Source: Bemisia tabaci (lineage: Eukaryota; Arthropoda; Insecta; Hemiptera; Aleyrodidae). Taken from it: DNA of 64,000 nucleotides. Numbering within the stretch: position 1 is the first letter of the stretch; the number at the start of each line of letters is the position of its first letter. The DNA is taken from NCBI RefSeq assembly GCF_918797505.1, contig NC_092797.1:51000157-51064156 (forward strand). The letters are read 5' to 3'. Shown here in pieces: positions 22,295 to 35,345 of this stretch. The notes under the pieces are model-generated. The model ran no database searches. It had not been told where the DNA came from and saw nothing but the letters and a program-made list of their open reading frames with translations. The position numbers and the translations under genes were made by a program.

Positions 22295-22421
22295 CTATAG
22301 CCATCATAATCGACAATGACTAAAATTTCTGGATAAATGACATAAGGGGCTTCTCGCTTTTCCCTCAGCCATCGTTTCGTTCTACTTTTACTATTGGGCA
22401 GGTCATCTGGCTCCATAAATG
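22295..22421 (-). CDS. ADAMTS-type metalloprotease, maturation site and start of catalytic domain
   Basis: Coding exon of 127 bp on the minus strand, entered in phase 1 and left in phase 2. It encodes AFMEPDDLPNSKSRTKR, then WLREKREAPYVIYPEI, then LVIVDYDGY. Two furin-type sites (R-T-K-R and R-E-K-R) sit six residues apart, just before the catalytic domain. That is where ADAM and ADAMTS proenzymes are cleaved by proprotein convertases in the secretory pathway (family knowledge). YPEILVIVDYDGY is the first beta strand of the reprolysin fold. The acceptor is cttgcag before CATTTATGG and the donor is TATAG followed by GTAAGT. This exon fixes the identity of the gene. Confidence 0.92.
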
Positions 22422-22481
22422 CTGCAAGAGAAAAAGATAAAAAAACTTAATTAGTCCTCTTGAGGAACAACGATGGTTAAG

Positions 22482-22602
22482 CTTAAAAAAGAAAAGAAGA
22501 AAAGGAAGGAAAATAATACGAAAAATAGGAAAAATTATAAGAAAGAGAGAGAAGAATAGGAGGAAAAAGAGGAATATTAAGAAAGAGAAGAGGAGAAAGA
22601 GG
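22482..22602 (+). repeat. Purine-rich low-complexity tract
   Basis: Almost only A and G (agaaaaggaaggaaaataat, agaaagagagagaagaat). A pyrimidine-rich tract follows at 22,740-22,785. It lies in the ADAMTS intron upstream of exon 22,295-22,421, where it reads as pyrimidine-rich in the transcript. Confidence 0.6.
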
Positions 22603-22877
22603 TTGTTGTTTGTTGTATTCGTTTATTTCATAGCGGTTTTTTAGCAACTTTGGCCATTTACTTGTTAGTAATTAGGTTAAAGATGAGAAAGAATAAAGTA
22701 AGTAAAGATAAAAAAAACATGACATAAAAAAAAGAGCTCTTTTTCTTCCTCTCTCTCTTCCTTCTTCTCTCTTTCTGTTTTGTCCCCCGATTCGAAGGAC
22801 GGATTCTGTGCGACTGGGGTTAAGGAAAATTCATGAATACATATGCATCACTCACATGGCTGAGCCGAGGGATGATA

Positions 22878-23017
22878 TGGACTGCATTTTGCAAGTAGAA
22901 ACGACAATTTGTAGCTTAGTTTAGAAACAACGTATGTACCATCAGTTTCCCTATGCAAATAAGTGTTTCTACGGATGAGCCAGATATTGTAGTTCCTAAT
23001 TGCAAAATGCAGTCCCA
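22878..23017. repeat. Foldback miniature element (caattaggaactac family), copy 2
   Basis: tggactgcattttgcaagta at the left is mirrored by taattgcaaaatgcagtccca at the right. The spacer (gtttagaaacaacgtatgta) matches the copy at 33,241-33,382 in inverted orientation. Confidence 0.72.
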
Positions 23018-23589
23018 TTTTCCAATGCGACGGAACACAAGAAATTGAGCAACCTTTAAAATAAACCAACAGAAGGCCTGGGACGTTTAAGGGTGGTTTC
23101 AACCCCTTCCTCTCAAACAGAAAAAAAACCACGAAAGTTTAAAAATCAAGAAAACTCTTAGACCCTCATAAATGATAACGAAAATAAAGTTCCAAAAATG
23201 AAGGTATGAGGTGTTTTTGATTTTTAAATTTTCATACTTTTTGTATCCTGGTCAAGGAGAGGTCTGGTACCACCCCGAAACGTCCCAGGCATTCTGTTTG
23301 TTTGTTTTTAGCCTTGCACTGCAAGAAAGATTGGCAGAATTTACCATTCCTTCACGCTGTACTTCACACAGAGTCAATTCGGAGCCAATTCTGCACGTTA
23401 CTATATACAGGTTTAGGTAACCATTCCTCTAGCAGAATCGACTTTGAATTCACGCTATATTAAAGACAGCGTGAAGGAATACTAAGTTCTATCAAACATT
23501 TTTTTTCGGTGTGGCTGTCCATTTCCTCGTGCTTTGTTTCATTAAATTTGGCCTACTTTGTGTATTACTCTTTTCGAATGGGTACTTAC

Positions 23590-23881
23590 CGTAATCGCCG
23601 AAGTGGTTGCTGTGATTGCTCTGTCGCCTGTAGACGATGTGCTTGTGCTGGAAGTCGTCGAGGTCCAGCGAGGACTTGAGCGGGAAGCCGGACTCGACGG
23701 CGACATCCTCGCCGCGGCGGACTTCCTTGGTGAGGAAGACCTCGTCGTTGTCGTCGGAATCCTCGGTTCCGTTCTGGAACTCCGGCTCGGAGCGCCCCTC
23801 GTCCCGGGCGCCGCCCGCCTGGTGCTTCCGCAGATGCGCCGGCACCGGCTTCACGATCAGGTCGTGCCCGATCGTCCCCTC
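23590..23881 (-). CDS. ADAMTS-type metalloprotease, end of propeptide with acidic linker
   Basis: Coding exon of 292 bp on the minus strand (97 codons plus one base). It begins EGTIGHDLIVKPVPAHLRKH, followed by a low-complexity, charged linker (QAGGARDEGRSEPE..., EDSDDNDEVFLTKEV), and ends HIVYRRQSNHSNHFGDY. HDLIVKPVP is the conserved strand near the end of ADAMTS propeptides; the polar linker is expected to be variable. NGT and NHS are possible N-glycosylation sites. The donor is TACG followed by GTAAGTACC. The final G combines with CA from the next exon to make alanine. The other two frames of this GC-rich exon are also open, but only this frame matches both neighbours. Confidence 0.88.
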
Positions 23882-24014
23882 CTGCCGCAACAGAAAACAC
23901 CGAGAGTCACAAATCACGCCGAAATCGACGCTCCTTCGGCGTAAGGGCGTATCTCGATTTCCGCATGAGCCCCAGAAGCATGGATTCATATGGAAAACAG
24001 GGCTCACATGGTAA

Positions 24015-26629
24015 TTGATGTATGCCTTTCCGGCAGAGGGGCTACAAAAGCTACGCTTAGAGATAATTCAGGGTGATCCAAAAGTCCCGAACCAACCCTT
24101 CAGTCCGTAGCGATCTTGCAATTTGTCTTGAAATTATGAAGCATCTAAGAAATTGTGTTCTTTGTCCTGAAAGAATTCACAAAATTTCAGGTCTTTGTCT
24201 AAATTCAAAATATCACAGGTGTGATGCTTGTTGCTGGTGCGGGTGGTATGCGGGACTTCCGGATCACCCTGTTTATTCTAGAGATCCCGCTCTGCAATCT
24301 ACCCTATAAAGTTATTTAAAGTCAAAGTTATTTTCGAAAGTTGACGATCAGATTCATTTACTGATGACTTATGACCCAAAATTTGAGCAATTGGTTTAGC
24401 AATCGTAACCCCATCTGTAAAAACTCGCCTCACAAAGTGCTCACCCCGACGCCAGTCATCATCAGGCGAAATGAATTTATTTCATCCGTCTACAAAACGC
24501 CTGCAATAATCCGTGTAGGCAATCAGCATGGCCGCAGAGCACGAATAGTTGCTCTATTGGATTCGCTCCATCTATTAGTATACATAAGTTCCTCCAGCAC
24601 AGAAAGTTGCTAGTTCTCCTCGTGGCTCTAGTTCACTCAATTTTTGAGGTATAAAATTAGATAACTCGGTTTTCTGGTGATCCTCATTCATGTAATACTG
24701 TAGCAAAACTGCCTCTATGCTACCTACTTGGATCTAAATTCGAAATTATAGTGGAGCCAAAAGAACACTTAATCAAGTCCTGATCGAAACTGATATTAAA
24801 AGTTAAACAAATGTCAAGTCTTTAATGACTTTTCTGACGTGGATAATAACCTGCGGCTCACGAAATCGATCAACCGTCGCACAAACTGATGCTGTGAGGT
24901 ATAGCACTGCTTGGCCGAACGCAATAATTATTCTCCTCGTTACACGAAGAGCTGTGATGCAAGATTGCGTGGTCTCATGGTGTTTATTTTTGTTGGTCAA
25001 AATACGACGAAAGTTCCTGCATTTTTTAACCAATTTCTGTATGAATCTCTATAAATGTAATCAAAATAATCTACAGCTGCAATGAGATCTACCTGAAAAG
25101 GGGCCTAGGTCCATTGAAACTCATAATCGAGCAATTGTTACCAGAGCATGTAGAAGTGTTCCACGAACAATTTGGGACTAAAGAGACCCAAAATTGTGCG
25201 AACAGACCGGTATTATGGTTGCTTGAAGTTTCTTGTGAAAAAAATGTAGTTTGGAGAAGAACCTGTGTGGGCTTTTAACATGCCAGCTGCTATGTGTTCA
25301 GGGTATACTATTTTTGGATTTTATTGCAACTTTACTCCATATACTGGCGCCAAAATAAACTCGACCGATCTATCTTTATTTTTTTAGACCATCGACTCAA
25401 TAAGAGGGTTTTTCGTTGAATTTTATAAAAATCCGATTTTTTGACCCAACTGGCCAAAATCCCTCTACTGAAAGTGGCCCGCAGTCCCGCACTGAAAAAA
25501 AGATTCTCGGCGTTTTTACCAAGGTCCGTTGGTACCTCTACCATCTCACTTTTTTTACCAATTATTGGTAATTTTACCAAGATGGACCGGTAAGCTTACC
25601 TAAAAACCGAGATTTTTTTTTCAGTGTGGAGGACCGAGGCCCCAATTCCCGCAGCTAACTACTAACTAGCAGCATACTAACTATTAATTACTATTAATAT
25701 CGATTTTTTATTGAAAGTTGACAACCCCACATGAGTATATCACGCATCTGACTATAACACCGAAGTAACGCCAACGGTTACACAACGTAGCGTTACCAAA
25801 ACTCACGCAACTTGCACCGTCGAGAAGCGATGTGTATCGATAGTGACTCTGATTATCTTATCCATCTCCTACGATGTATCGAATATCGATGTTGTCGCGT
25901 GAGTTACGATATGTACCGCTACACGGGTGTAAGCAATCATACAAAAGCGTGCTCTTGTTTTCATTTGATTCGCATTTGATGTTATGATGGACTGATTTAG
26001 TGACTGTGTCATTCGATAAATCGATGGTTTCATCCAGAACAAATGAACTGTTCTAATGTCGATTGCTTTTCCACATTTTTAAGGACGGTGCACTTTAACG
26101 GCGATATATCGCATTACGTATCCACAAAATCAGTCCATCAGATCGCTATTCCGCGTATGTATATCCAGTTCTGTTGAGCACCCGAAGTGAAATCTGATCG
26201 AAATTTTAAGGAAATCTCATGGAACTGAAGGGAAAATTATACCAAATCATGTAGTAAATCATCGAATCTTAAGTCTTAAAAAAATCGTATCGATTTTTGA
26301 GGAACGTTCGATGATAAATGTGATCGAACTTTAAAGATAATCTTATTTATATTTGAGAAAAATCGGATCAAATTTGAGAAGATTTGATCAAAACTTGAAA
26401 ATATTCTAAAGAAATTTCCAGGAAAATATGCATGACATTTTCGGAAAATCCATTCCATTTCATAGGGACCTTTGATTAAAATATGATTTCAAGTAGCTTC
26501 ATCCCTTCAGCAACAACCAATGTCATCAGCCGTGCGACTTGACAAGGCCCAATTTGTTTTTTCATATGGAAAAATCCTTTAATCTTATCCAAGTTGTAAA
26601 TATAGTTCGATCGAGAGGATGAGACTCAC
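24015..26629. other. ADAMTS intron; one miniature element, no gene seen
   Basis: The only structured item is a foldback at 25,491-25,625 (cactgaaaaaaagattctcgg mirrored by ccgagatttttttttcagtg, with ttttaccaa / ttggtaaaa inner arms). Remaining ORFs are under 90 residues and unrecognised. Confidence 0.5.
25491..25625. repeat. CACTGAAAAAAAG-ended miniature element
   Basis: About 135-bp foldback with complementary ends and inner arms rich in ttttacca / tggtaaaa. Flanking TA is absent. A similar single end (tacactgaaaaaaagag) occurs at 10,747. Confidence 0.65.
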
Positions 26630-26716
26630 CATTAAATAGGTGCCATCATGTTTATCCCTATGTAGAACTATGGCAGCCTGAGACTCCTCGTCTTGATAAG
26701 CTTCCCCCACATACTC
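26630..26716 (-). CDS. ADAMTS-type metalloprotease, propeptide exon
   Basis: Coding exon of 87 bp, exactly 29 codons, on the minus strand. It encodes EYVGEAYQDEESQAAIVLHR followed by DKHDGTYLM. The acceptor is gttcacag before GAGTAT and the donor is ATG followed by GTGAGT; both borders are phase 0. Joined, the propeptide reads ...TELPH / EYVGEAY... and ...HDGTYLM / EGTIGHDL.... The segment fits the conserved propeptide motif in which a short insert is followed by a hydrophobic strand and an H-D-G-T-Y turn. The exon is isolated by introns of about 11.2 kb upstream and 2.7 kb downstream. Confidence 0.85.
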
Positions 26717-28469
26717 CTGTGAACAGATCAAAAACATAATGAATGAGAAAAAATTATTGATAACCTATGAGAACCAAAAGACTGTGATTAGACTGTTATG
26801 GCTGAAGAGAGAGGAGAGGAAAACAAGGGTGGAAAAGTCTGGTTATCAGAACCGAAATTCCGTTTTTACAGAGTATCCAAGTTTTCAACCGTAGAAACTG
26901 AACTGAATTACCCAAATCCTCTCATCGACCCGCTCCACTGAGCGCCGCCTTAGTGTCGGAAGTCAAATCGCCTTCACTCCCGTGAGTATGCAACACGGAC
27001 ATCCACAGAGCTCGAATAGTTGCATTCAGGCGTTACAACGAGATCCGTTTGGTATCCGTCGCATGTGACGCTAACCGAAGCTCTGATCGTTTCTTTTACA
27101 ACTTAACTTGATTCCAGCGCTGCCTATTGTTGCAATGAAGTAAACTATTATTGATTTTTATCGCAACATTGTCAATTTTCCAAGAAATGCACTATTTAAA
27201 TATATATTATAGCGTTACTGGCCCTTGAAATCGCAAAATATTACGTATCCAAGCGTTGTTCGTAGATATTCCTTTAATCTACTCTAATGAGTCGTCCTTT
27301 ACTTGGGGTTTTTTGTTTGTTTCTTTTTCTTTGAGAAAATTATCTTTGACGTCTAGGTACAAACTTTCAAAATTAATTATGATGAAATGCTCGGAATTCG
27401 GAGCAAAACCGACGACCAATCGTCTTCCGAAAATATGAAATGATAAGTGCACGAACACTTACCAATGAATGAAAAATAGATTATACAAATGTTGTCATTT
27501 GTATTTTTGTCATTTAACCAATGTTAATAGTAGACGCATATATCTTGTTTAAGAATTGATTTCCAGACTTCCCATCGTGTAATTCGTTTTCCTCGTGAAA
27601 TTTGAAGGAGATAATGTGTTGCGTGGAGCTGTAATTCACGCATTCCGTCGGCAAAAAGAAGAATAAACGGTCCATACCTTCGCATTGTAATATCTGCTTT
27701 TCTAGTTGGATAGCGTCTAGCGAAAGGGATACATGAATATCTCTTGGTGATACCCTGTAAATATGGCTGCGATAGGATTGCGCGATTGACCCCTTTTTTA
27801 CCTTTTTGGAGATGCAAAGGATTGGGCGAATTTTTCTGGCACTGAAAACTCACATGTCTGCGGGAATATTCAATATTCAACGAGGAAGCCTTAAGCTGGC
27901 AACCTTGGTAGTTTGTGGTAGATATCTAAATCGTGGAAGACTGTTCATTCCCTCATCACTTACGGGCATGTCTCTTTTCGATGGATAGCCCTCGCAGAAC
28001 AAATGACCCAGAGAGCTTTCATGGACATTTAAAAAGTAAACTAGGGGCCTGGTCGCTACGCGGCGGCCAACCATTCAGAAAAACTACACGTAAAACATCG
28101 TAGAACAACCATATTCAAGTTTTTTAAGAGATGAATGGATTCAAACCCGACGGGTGTACTCGAAAGAAATGTATATTTATATCTGGTTGCAACGTTTTGC
28201 ACCATTTTTATGTTTTATTTTTATAAAAGCTGCACATACTTTTTCTGAAAAGTGTCCGCGAATTTGACTAAGTGATCTCAAATAAAAGCATCGCGAAATT
28301 TCAACGCGATATTTTCGTTAGTTCTTTTTTCTTTTAATGTAACCAAAAAAAAAAACTAAATTTCATCCGAGTTTCTAAATTGATACAATGAGGATACATA
28401 TTTTCCCTTCAATTATGGTAAGAACTGGAGCAGAAAGTCAAGAATGATGAAACGCAGTCCTACAGCATT

Positions 28470-28690
28470 TCTCCAGTCTTGTAGGCGCTAATCTGCGTTA
28501 CACGAAAATTGACCGCTGACTGCACTGCGTTTGGCGCAATGCGAGAAGTATTCATGCAGTCGCGTAGGCGCTACCGTGCCGTTTGGCGCAATGCGTGAAG
28601 TATTCCTTCAGTCTCATGGGCACTAATATACGTTTAACGCCGGCCGTGTTGCAATGTGTTTGGCGCGATTATACGAACTCGCGTTAGAAT
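28470..28690. repeat. GC-rich ~80-bp module, tandem copies
   Basis: Three imperfect units of the module gtcttgtaggcgctaat... / ggcgcaatgcgagaagtat, also seen at 18,545-18,790, 43,160-43,410 and 58,075-58,190. It lies in the 26,717-37,882 ADAMTS intron. Confidence 0.7.
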
Positions 28691-29142
28691 CAACGCGTCA
28701 CCGAATAATGAAGCTTAGAAGGCCCACGTTGTGTTTTGACGCCGTATAAGCATTCCAGCGTTGCCTCGTTTCTCCCGATTGAATACTTTTTTGAAGAAAA
28801 GTTTGGAGAGTTCTTCATATCCTCGACCATTATTCAATCTTTTCACGTCATATATTTATCAGCAGAAGGTAAGACATCGATGACTTGTCGACAAACTAAC
28901 CTGAACTAGCGTTAACTTAAAAATGCGTTTATTTTCCAATTGTATCCTGTTTTGCAAAACTTCTACCTTAAAGTCACTCTATTTTAAATTCGCGCATTAC
29001 TGCCGCAGATCTTAAGGTTTTTATTCGCGCAATCTTTGCCTTTTTCGCGCAATCCTCATATATTTTCTTACACTATTCGCGCAATCCTGGATTACCGGTA
29101 ATTATGTCCTACAATATGAATGAAGGCAGTGGAGGGCAGTGG

Positions 29143-29390
29143 GCTGATTATTGAAATTGATGGACAAATCGTTAGACACAGGAAATATGGAGCTATCTAT
29201 TCTGTATAGGTGGAAGCGGGTGGTTACAATAAACAAAGAAAATAAATCATGGACAAAGTAACGGCGACCCGCGATGATTTTTTAGATAGTCCATCATTTT
29301 CCCCCTTCGTCTATCACATCCACCCGTTCCAACCAATAGGATCACTTCATTTTCTCTTTATTGTCTATTGATTTTTCCATCGATTTTCCA
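29143..29390. repeat. gggctgattattg foldback family, copy
   Basis: Contains gggctgattattgaaattga at the left, ggtggaagcgggtggttaca, and the mirrored caaccaataggatcac block at the right. Confidence 0.72.
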
Positions 29391-31232
29391 TTGGCAAAAG
29401 ACGAAATAAACGGTTTATGCCTTCGCATGGATCTTTTTTGGTTGGATAGCTTTCAGCGAAAGTGATTCATCTCAGTAACGTCATTTTACCAAAATCTTCG
29501 GGGGGGGGGGGGGGGAGGAAGTGACCTGACTTGACCCCTATCATGATACCTAAGAGAGAAAAATCAAGTTTTCAGCAAATCTATCAATTCCTCCCGTTTA
29601 TCAATGTCTTTTGCAACCAGGGGGGGAGGGGGTTCCCCTCTGCTCCCATCTAATGTCGCCACCGATTCATCTCATCAATATCTCTGGCTGATACTCTATA
29701 ATCAAGTCCTGCGACATGACTGAGGGCTCCTGACAGTATGGTTGACTTGATCTCGTCAGTATTTCACGCTGTCAAGACTGGAGATGATGATTGGTTTCAC
29801 GGGTTGACATCTATGACGACAAAAGTTCAAGATGCAGCCTTCGCTTGGTCTCGTCCCTGAGGTTAACCCGATTCCTTTGGGTGAACGGTCTGCGAGAAAA
29901 CGGAAGGTTGTGGATGGTTGATGGTTTTTTTATTATCGGTGGATTAGAGCGATAAGCTTGGTTAATACGTCAGCATGGTCATTGGCTTGGCTGGCATTTC
30001 GCGTGGGCAAAGAGCGTCACTTGTCCGGCGGCGAGGCGTCTAGCTCTCGGTCATTTGGATGTTGGTAACGCTGCCAAGTTACCGATAAAATTTCTTTTTA
30101 AGATGTTTTGTTCTAAAATGAACCCAACCCATTGGTTCTTGACACAGAGTTGTTGGAGTCAGGGAAATCTGGGCGGAGTCAGGAATGTCAGTATTTTTAG
30201 CAATCGACGATATTTTACTTATTTGAAATGCAGGGACATTTTGGCAAATGTAGATAGAGTTTTTTTTCGGTAGGACCAGAGAAATATCAGGTAATTTCTG
30301 TGTATTTTCAGTGTAGGAAATTTAAGTTTTCTTAATGACATCGAAGCAATTTTAAAGAACTAACCCAATTCAACTGCAATTGCAACTTCACTTCAATTGC
30401 AGCTAAGGATCTCTTGCGAGAGGGCATGAAGTCGTTAGACAATTGTTCGCGTAACAACGTAACATGTTTTTTGGAGTCGAAGAAATTTTTTTTACTGAAA
30501 GATCAATCTGCCGTTGTGAAACAATTTTTAAATTTGAAATGAAATATTTTTGATTAAGAGATAATCAGCCTTGTCATCGGATGAAAAATGTGATCCCCTT
30601 TGAATTGAGAAAAATTTCTTTTAAACGAAGAAAAAATAATATCACGTCAAAAACTTCTATGTGAGCATAAATAAAGAAATCTTCTGCATCGCAAAATTTT
30701 TCTTCAAATCGAAGACAAACGATCTTCCTAAGCTTAATTCGCGTTTTTAACCTTACTTGAGTGCGAATCAGGAACGGCCTCTTGTCCCTTAAATTTTCAT
30801 GTACCAGTTATGTGTTTTGACGGAAATGTCAGAGAAGTCATCGCGAAGGCCCATCGAATCATTCTCCATTTCTGTATGAAAATCCTACTTTCGTGATGAG
30901 CGGAGATTTAACGGGACGCGATGTTGCAACGAGGATTTGAAGCGAAGGTGACGCCGCGCCGCGGAGGCGGAGGCGGAGCACAGGCCAATGAAACAGGCAG
31001 ATATTGTTTGCCGATCACTGAACCAGAAAAACGGACTGTTTCTCTTTTTTTCCACCTTGTTTGATGTTTCTGTTAGGTTTTCTCTCGCGTGATTTCCACA
31101 AGCCGCAGCGTCATTTTTTCAAACAAATCCATCCTCAACAACCGCCTGAAAGCCGCTCGTGTCTCGTGTCCGATTTCTCACTTTTCCGCAGATCGCGCGC
31201 AACTTTCGGCAAATAACTTGAGCAGTATCTTC

Positions 31233-31554
31233 TAGAGTCCCTTTATACTGAGAGTCAAGACAATTTAAATCCATTTCTGATTGGTTCCCGTATTTTAGGC
31301 CTCCACAGTGTCACAAACGGGAATAAAGATTACATTTTCACCAATTGCAAAGATTATAATCTGGATTGGACCAGGGAATTACGGGTTCGGCAAGAAACAA
31401 ACGGAATGAGAGGAGGAACGGACAAAGGCATTTGAGAATGGGCCGATCAAAGATTACAAAAAACCAACAAAACCGTTCAATTTCTGTAATCTTTATTCCC
31501 GTTTGTGACATCCATGAGCCGAATTGTCTTGACTCTCAGTATAAAGGGACTCTA
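31233..31554. mobile_element. TAGAGTCC-ended hAT-like element, copy 2
   Basis: Full-length relative of 9,217-9,528, including the internal gattataatctgg and ggaatgagaggaggaacgga blocks. It has a few extra bases near the right end (caaaaaaccaacaaaaccg region). No matching flanking duplication is visible. Confidence 0.82.
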
Positions 31555-33240
31555 GTCAATGCGACTGTCGCCTGTTGAATTTATGAGGCACCGCTCTTCT
31601 TTTTGATTAACAGAAAGGCCTTGGTAGACGATCAAATTCTGGATCCAGTTCCCTAAGGGTGCAATAAATTTTCCCCGACCCGGCCGTGGTCGGTCACATG
31701 TGAAAAAGAGAAGAACCCGAAAGGGTATTTTTAGATCGGAAAGCCGGGAAAATCGTGTTTTTACTTGCAAAACTGCAGTGAAAATCATATGTTTTTCGCA
31801 AAATCGCGGAAAAAAACACGTGTTTTTCGCAAATTTGCGGCAATTCATACGTACACAGTCTTTCAAAAGTAATTTTTTTGAAATTTCTGAGGAAAAAAGG
31901 GTTATTAAAATGGGAAGGGCAATTTGAAAAATGGGATGGCAAAGAACTTTCGGCATCCCTGCAATTCCCATCCAAGTGTCGGGAGTCATGTTTTCAATGG
32001 CTTCGATGTTGCGTATTCAAAATTTGAAGGCGCCTCCGCCTTACAAAGACAAGACTAATGAGTTGACTGTAGCGCCTTGATGCAACTATTCGTGTTCGAA
32101 GGTTGTGCGTGTTGCATGTTCAAAATTGAAGGCACTTTCGCTTTCTTCTCTTCTGTAAGGATGCGCGGGACTCTACAGTTGTAGCACTCTAATAATAGAG
32201 TATACCTATATACGGAGAGCATTACCAGTTAGGAACAAGAGGCCTAAGAATCTAAGGCCAATAATTTAATCGGTCCTTCCTACAAAAAAACCTAAGCGCC
32301 AGAAATTAAAAAACGATAAAAAAGAGTTTTGTCTAAATTGAAAAGGAATTATTTTTTAAAACCGTGCACTTCAATGGCATTTCAACCCAATACCTACTTT
32401 AACGGATTTACCTCGAAACAGTATTGTTAAAGGAAATGAAAGGATTGACAACTACATACTTCATCCCACACTGCTACATTACATGCCAGTAGGTGTCGAA
32501 ACCTTTATATGAATAACTATTTTCACCGTAGCTCTATGGAACGTGTAAAAATCTCCTAATGAGATTTATGAGGGCAGCAAGGGAAATGCCAGAAATGCCT
32601 GGCATGTGTCTCTCCCGGTAGGCGCTCGATGAACGGGTTTGTTTTGATTCAATTCCAATGTATAGAACTATACAGCTATACCCGTGAATAGCTACAGCAA
32701 ACGGAAGTAGCTAGAAAATGGAGCTTGAATAATTATCCTCTGCTCGAGCATTGACTCCACTGTGCAATGCGCACAGTGTAAACTCCATATTTCCGTTCAT
32801 CGATGCGTTGCGTAGGTATCTGCCTCGGCGTAACATGTGACGTCACTAATTAGGTGATTCTCGTCTTTAACAATAAATTATAATGTTTCGTCTATAATTT
32901 AATAAATTATAACAAGAATAGAGAATTCAGGTGTTTGAAATTTGATGAATTTCGTGTTTAAGTGGAAACTACCGAGTGAACTGAACACGAGGATACCGTT
33001 GGTTCATGAATTGAACGATTATTGGAGAAGATATGACAAAATTATCTGATCTGCTAAAATACTTGTGTTTGAATGGGAAATTTCGCCAGATGACGTCACA
33101 AGGCGGTGCATTTTCTCACTTCTAAATCTTTTTTTATACTATTTCCCATATTAGAAAAAAATTATTAAAAATAGAGTGAAATCAGCTCTTTAAGCACTTT
33201 CAGATGAAGCTATGAAAAATTTACATGCAAAAGTCTCCAG

Positions 33241-33382
33241 TGGACTACATTTTGCAATCAGGAACTACAATTTTTGACTTATCGGTAAAAACACCCACGT
33301 GCGTAGGGAAACTGATGGTACATAGGTACGTTGTTTCTAAACTGAGCCAAAAGTTGTAGCTCCTGATTGCAAAATGAAGTAC
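33241..33382. repeat. Foldback miniature element (caattaggaactac family), copy 3
   Basis: tggactacattttgcaatca is mirrored by tgattgcaaaatgaagta, with the spacer gcgtagggaaactgatggta. Confidence 0.72.
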
Positions 33383-33963
33383 AATTTAAATACAGTCTTT
33401 TGGTAAAAAATTTAGTTGAAATGGAAAATCAAGTCATGACAGTCGCCGAAAAACAGGAGGCACGCTGAGAAACATTTTCTAGTTCATAATTCCCAGACGA
33501 GAACTCTTTTTGAGTCAACCGGAATTCTAATGAAAGTGACAGGACGTCTCTACGCAATAATAGTAAAGCCGTTTGAAACAAGAGGATCATCTGTTGACAC
33601 AACCAGAATTCTTGACCGGAAGGTATCAATCGGAATTTCCGTTTTCCAACAAACAATTTCTCGCCGTGCATTTAATTCATACTTTTCATTAATTTGTTTT
33701 TATTTATTTTTTTTTAAAGAAAAAGTGATCAATAGTATTTCATCTGATGGTATCGAAGTCTTCTGATACATAATCACTTCATTTTCGGAAAAATTTATCA
33801 TGAATCATAGCCAACTGCATTCCAAGTTCCCTAACTTCCTCTCAATTCTCGTGCCCTCCTCTCTAAAGATGAACTTCAAATTTAGCGCCACAAGTATTGG
33901 AAAAATTGGCACATTGCGTTTGTATTTTTCGCCTTAGCAAAATTTTAACGAGGAGACCATTAA

Positions 33964-34078
33964 GGTCCAGTTACACGATCAAATTGAGCCATCAAATTGG
34001 GCCTCTCATCGGTCGCATTCTGAATGCGACCAATGAGAGGACCAATTTGATGGCTCAATTTGATCGTGTAACTGGACC
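33964..34078. repeat. Near-perfect hairpin of 115 bp
   Basis: ggtccagttacacgatcaaa...gtcgcattc is mirrored almost base for base by gaatgcgac...ttgatcgtgtaactggacc, with 57-bp arms and almost no loop. The near identity of the arms implies recent insertion or correction. No other copy was seen in the window. Confidence 0.85.
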
Positions 34079-35097
34079 AATACGTTAGTAGTGCTGTTCA
34101 GTTCATGCATCCGATGATCCGACCCACCGTTAAACGCTTCTCTCCCGAAACGGGTTTGCTGTACACAAGAGACACGCCCAACTGAATTGACTTTTTCTCA
34201 GAAAGTCGCCCTAAAATAAGACTGAGCATATCGTGAATGTCTAAAATACACTCACTACTACGTGGTGTGTATGACGTGTTCTAAAATTGTCTGCGTCGAC
34301 TGGCACCGTTTTCCTTGTCATCGGCAATCGGTTTTGCGGAAAGAGAGAAACGTAAATAAACTAACCATCTCGCAAATTTTATAAATTTTGTAATACTCTG
34401 TTTTAATCTCACTTATGATTTAAATTAATTTTAGGTATTTGATCTTGCCTCCTGTTTCCTCATCTCAACATGGAGAAACAAATGCTTTGTAAGGAATGAA
34501 ATGATACGTGAGCAAGAGAGATAAAACAAATCGTGAGGTTTTTCGTTTATTCAAGCTAGGTTTGTGCGTCTTTCTTGGATCACTTCCAAAATATGTCCAC
34601 TTGGTTTTAGTATACTATGTCTGCAATAGACCCATTCCAAGAAGAAAACACCCCTTTTAAACGAACTGCATAGTTTAGAAGGCGTCTCTCTTTTTAGAGA
34701 GCTAAATCCTCAGTCGATGGAACAAACCATTTAGGCTGAAAGAATTGAATTTCAGTTCATTGAAAGTTCAGTTCAACGAACTCACCGAAGAACTGGTTAT
34801 TATTGGACATGTTCCATGTGAACCCAAGTTGTCCCTTCGTAGACCTGAAAGTCACTTCTGTCAACTGGAGCGGTCATATCTATGGACTGAAGCATCGGTC
34901 CCTGGAACCGAAAAGTGCCTGCTGCGTTATTATCATAAATGATGTTTTTTTCTTACTCTGTGTGAGTTTTTTTCAAACAAATTCACTGTAAACTGAGTGG
35001 ACATTTTCGAGAGACATTGCAAGGAAATTGTGAAATGAAAATTGAAGAAATGTCTGAAATACTTGTCACGCAATGACGTGCATTTAAAGGATGATTT

Positions 35098-35345
35098 GAA
35101 CCGCGTTAAACAGAAAGGAACCAAGCGACATAAGGTATCCCCAAATTTAACTGGGCAATTTAATTTTTTACACGAAAACGGTCGTGCGGATTTTCGTGCA
35201 AATCAGTGAATTTTCTCCGTAGTACGAAGCAAATTCCTTAAAATTTTCAAAGGGATCCGCCTAAACGTTCTCTTGTTATTTTAATTGCCCAATTAAATAC
35301 GGCAATAGCTGATGTGGCTTGGTTCCTTTCTGTTAAACGCGGTCC
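35098..35345. repeat. gaccgcgttaaacagaaagg miniature element, copy 2
   Basis: gaaccgcgttaaacagaaag at the left and ctttctgttaaacgcggtcc at the right. Flanks attt and attc suggest a 4-bp duplication. The surrounding DNA at 34,938-35,097 and 35,352-35,500 is itself related, as if duplicated. Confidence 0.75.

Noticed and set aside
23558..24014. Plus-strand ORFs of 125-128 residues opposite an ADAMTS exon
   Set aside because: They are antisense shadows of the GC-rich exon 23,590-23,881, whose minus-strand frame fits both neighbouring exons.
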